This document shows, one piece after another, positions 63,444-64,000 of a stretch of 64,000 nt of DNA (the stretch's first letter is position 1; every line of letters begins with the position of its first letter). The position numbers were made by a program, and so were the translations under genes. The DNA is from an uncultured bacterium (GTDB lineage: Bacteria > Bacillota > Clostridia > Oscillospirales > Oscillospiraceae): contig CANASS010000004.1 in assembly GCA_947364395.1 (NCBI GenBank), positions 1-64,000 of the forward strand. The letters run 5' to 3'. Under the pieces are notes generated by a model. That model was not told where the DNA came from. It did not search any database and saw only the letters and a program-made list of their open reading frames with translations.

Positions 63444-63728
63444 TCATTCCACAATCGCCAGGATGTCGTTCTGACGGACGATGGTGTACTCTTCGCCGTC
63501 CACCTTCACCTCAGTGCCGGAATACTTGCTGGTCAGCACCTTGTCGCCCACCTTCACGGTCATCACGACCTCCTTGCCGTCCACCGTGCCGCCGGGGCCC
63601 ACGGCCACCACCTCAGCCATCTCGGGCTTCTCCTTGGCGTTGGCCGTCAGGATGATGCCGCCCTTGGTCTTTTCCTCGGCCTCCAGAGCCTTGAGGATCA
63701 CGCGGTCGGACAGGGGTTTGAGATTCAT
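63444..63728 (-). CDS. groES: co-chaperonin GroES
   Basis: 94 residues, the lid of the GroEL cavity. Begins MNLKPLSDRVILKALEAEEK, mobile loop KTKGGIILTANAKEKP, and the closing YTIVRQNDILAIVE. First gene of the operon. Confidence 0.99.
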   Translation of the reverse strand: MNLKPLSDRVILKALEAEEKTKGGIILTANAKEKPEMAEVVAVGPGGTVDGKEVVMTVKVGDKVLTSKYSGTEVKVDGEEYTIVRQNDILAIVE

Positions 63729-63776
63729 AACAGGTTCCTCCTTATATGTGATATACGTAAAAACAATTTGTTGGGG

Positions 63777-63803
63777 TTAGCACTCATTCTTCCAGAGTGC
63801 TAA
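63777..63803. promoter_or_regulatory. CIRCE element (HrcA operator)
   Basis: TTAGCACTC-N9-GAGTGCTAA, a perfect match to CIRCE, 49 bases upstream of groES and just after the promoter. HrcA binding here represses the operon outside heat shock. Confidence 0.97.
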
Positions 63804-63814
63804 CCACGAGTATG

Positions 63815-63843
63815 ATAATACCCTCTTTGCCAGAAAAAATCAA
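63815..63843 (-). promoter_or_regulatory. groES-groL promoter
   Basis: Minus-strand TTGATT (63843-63838) and TATTAT (63820-63815) with a 17-base spacer, immediately upstream of CIRCE. Confidence 0.75.
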
Positions 63844-63914
63844 CCCCTAATTTCAAAAAATTTGCGTGCAGCGCTAAAAATTCACTCTCCGTTCACAATC
63901 TCCCGGTTAGAGTG

Positions 63915-64000
63915 CTAAACCTCGACCAGGTCCGCCAGCAGCGCGCTCCCCTCCACGCCGGTGATCTTCACATGCAGCAGACGGTTGTGCAGGTCCTCCC
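63915..64000 (-). CDS. C-terminus of a TRAM-domain protein, probably a MiaB/MtaB-type tRNA methylthiotransferase
   Basis: The last 28 codons are visible; the 5' part lies outside the window. The end reads HNRLLHVKITGVEGSALLAD followed by LVEV and the stop, the usual ending of the TRAM RNA-binding domain in MiaB-like radical SAM enzymes. The family call rests on this short piece only. The stop codon falls inside a CIRCE-like half-site (GAGTGCTAA, 63910-63918). Confidence 0.5.
   Translation of the reverse strand, partial: EDLHNRLLHVKITGVEGSALLADLVEV

Overview
The window is chromosomal DNA from a high-GC (roughly 60-65 %) Gram-positive anaerobe of the Clostridia, most like the Oscillospiraceae (Flavonifractor, Intestinimonas, Oscillibacter type). 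Supporting signs are a T-box leader on the phenylalanyl-tRNA synthetase operon, a TPP riboswitch, a CIRCE element on groES-groL, an IreB-type phosphoprotein, BlaI/M56 regulation, lipoprotein signal peptides, many methyl-accepting receptors, and strong AGGAGG-type ribosome binding sites. This family assignment is inference from gene content. No rRNA, tRNA, CRISPR array, transposase or phage gene was seen.

Layout. 1-7.7 kb: the 3' end of uvrB, a small divergent pair with an AT-rich XRE regulator, ybaK, two small genes, uvrA, a small multidrug export protein and a histidine phosphatase. 7.7-13.1 kb: housekeeping and metabolic genes (M32 carboxypeptidase, UPF0340 protein, BrnQ carrier, nitroreductase). 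13.1-19.0 kb (minus): a sugar ABC importer without its own ATPase, a phosphohexomutase and a PocR/AraC regulator. 19.2-25.1 kb (minus): a thiamine operon thiW-thiM-thiE-HAD-thiD-thiC-thiN behind a TPP riboswitch and terminator, with a second TPP-like structured element between that terminator and thiW. 25.2-36.0 kb: a signalling island with a stand-alone receiver, a hybrid kinase with Hpt, a hybrid kinase fused to a DegV domain, a solute-binding lipoprotein paired with a chemoreceptor, and a second chemoreceptor. 36.1-40.4 kb (minus): a response regulator / ABC-2 transporter / histidine kinase operon. 40.5-47.0 kb (minus): gltX, a secreted protein, mazF-like toxin, alr, a lipoprotein and nnr. 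47.1-53.9 kb (plus): T-box leader, DUF2500 protein, YitT protein, a small protein, pheS, pheT, mnmA. 53.9-59.3 kb (minus): a BlaI/M56 protease/secreted peptide module, a transglutaminase lipoprotein, ireB, and an SH3-NlpC/P60 cell-wall hydrolase behind a small gene with a WalR-like repeat array. 59.6-64 kb: a GH31 glycosidase, convergent groES-groL with CIRCE, and the 3' end of a gene with a probable TRAM domain.

How the genes work together. The thiamine operon covers HMP-P synthesis (ThiC), HMP-P kinase (ThiD), thiazole alcohol uptake and salvage (ThiW, ThiM), coupling (ThiE), and thiamine pyrophosphorylation (ThiN). ThiE makes thiamine monophosphate while ThiN acts on free thiamine, so the HAD hydrolase in the operon is the natural candidate for the missing phosphatase. 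The two points most worth a second look are the histidine kinase-receiver-DegV fusion (25176-27824) and the TPP-like RNA (24778-24880), which resembles the pyrimidine-sensing arm of the neighbouring riboswitch but lacks its pyrophosphate-sensing sequence.
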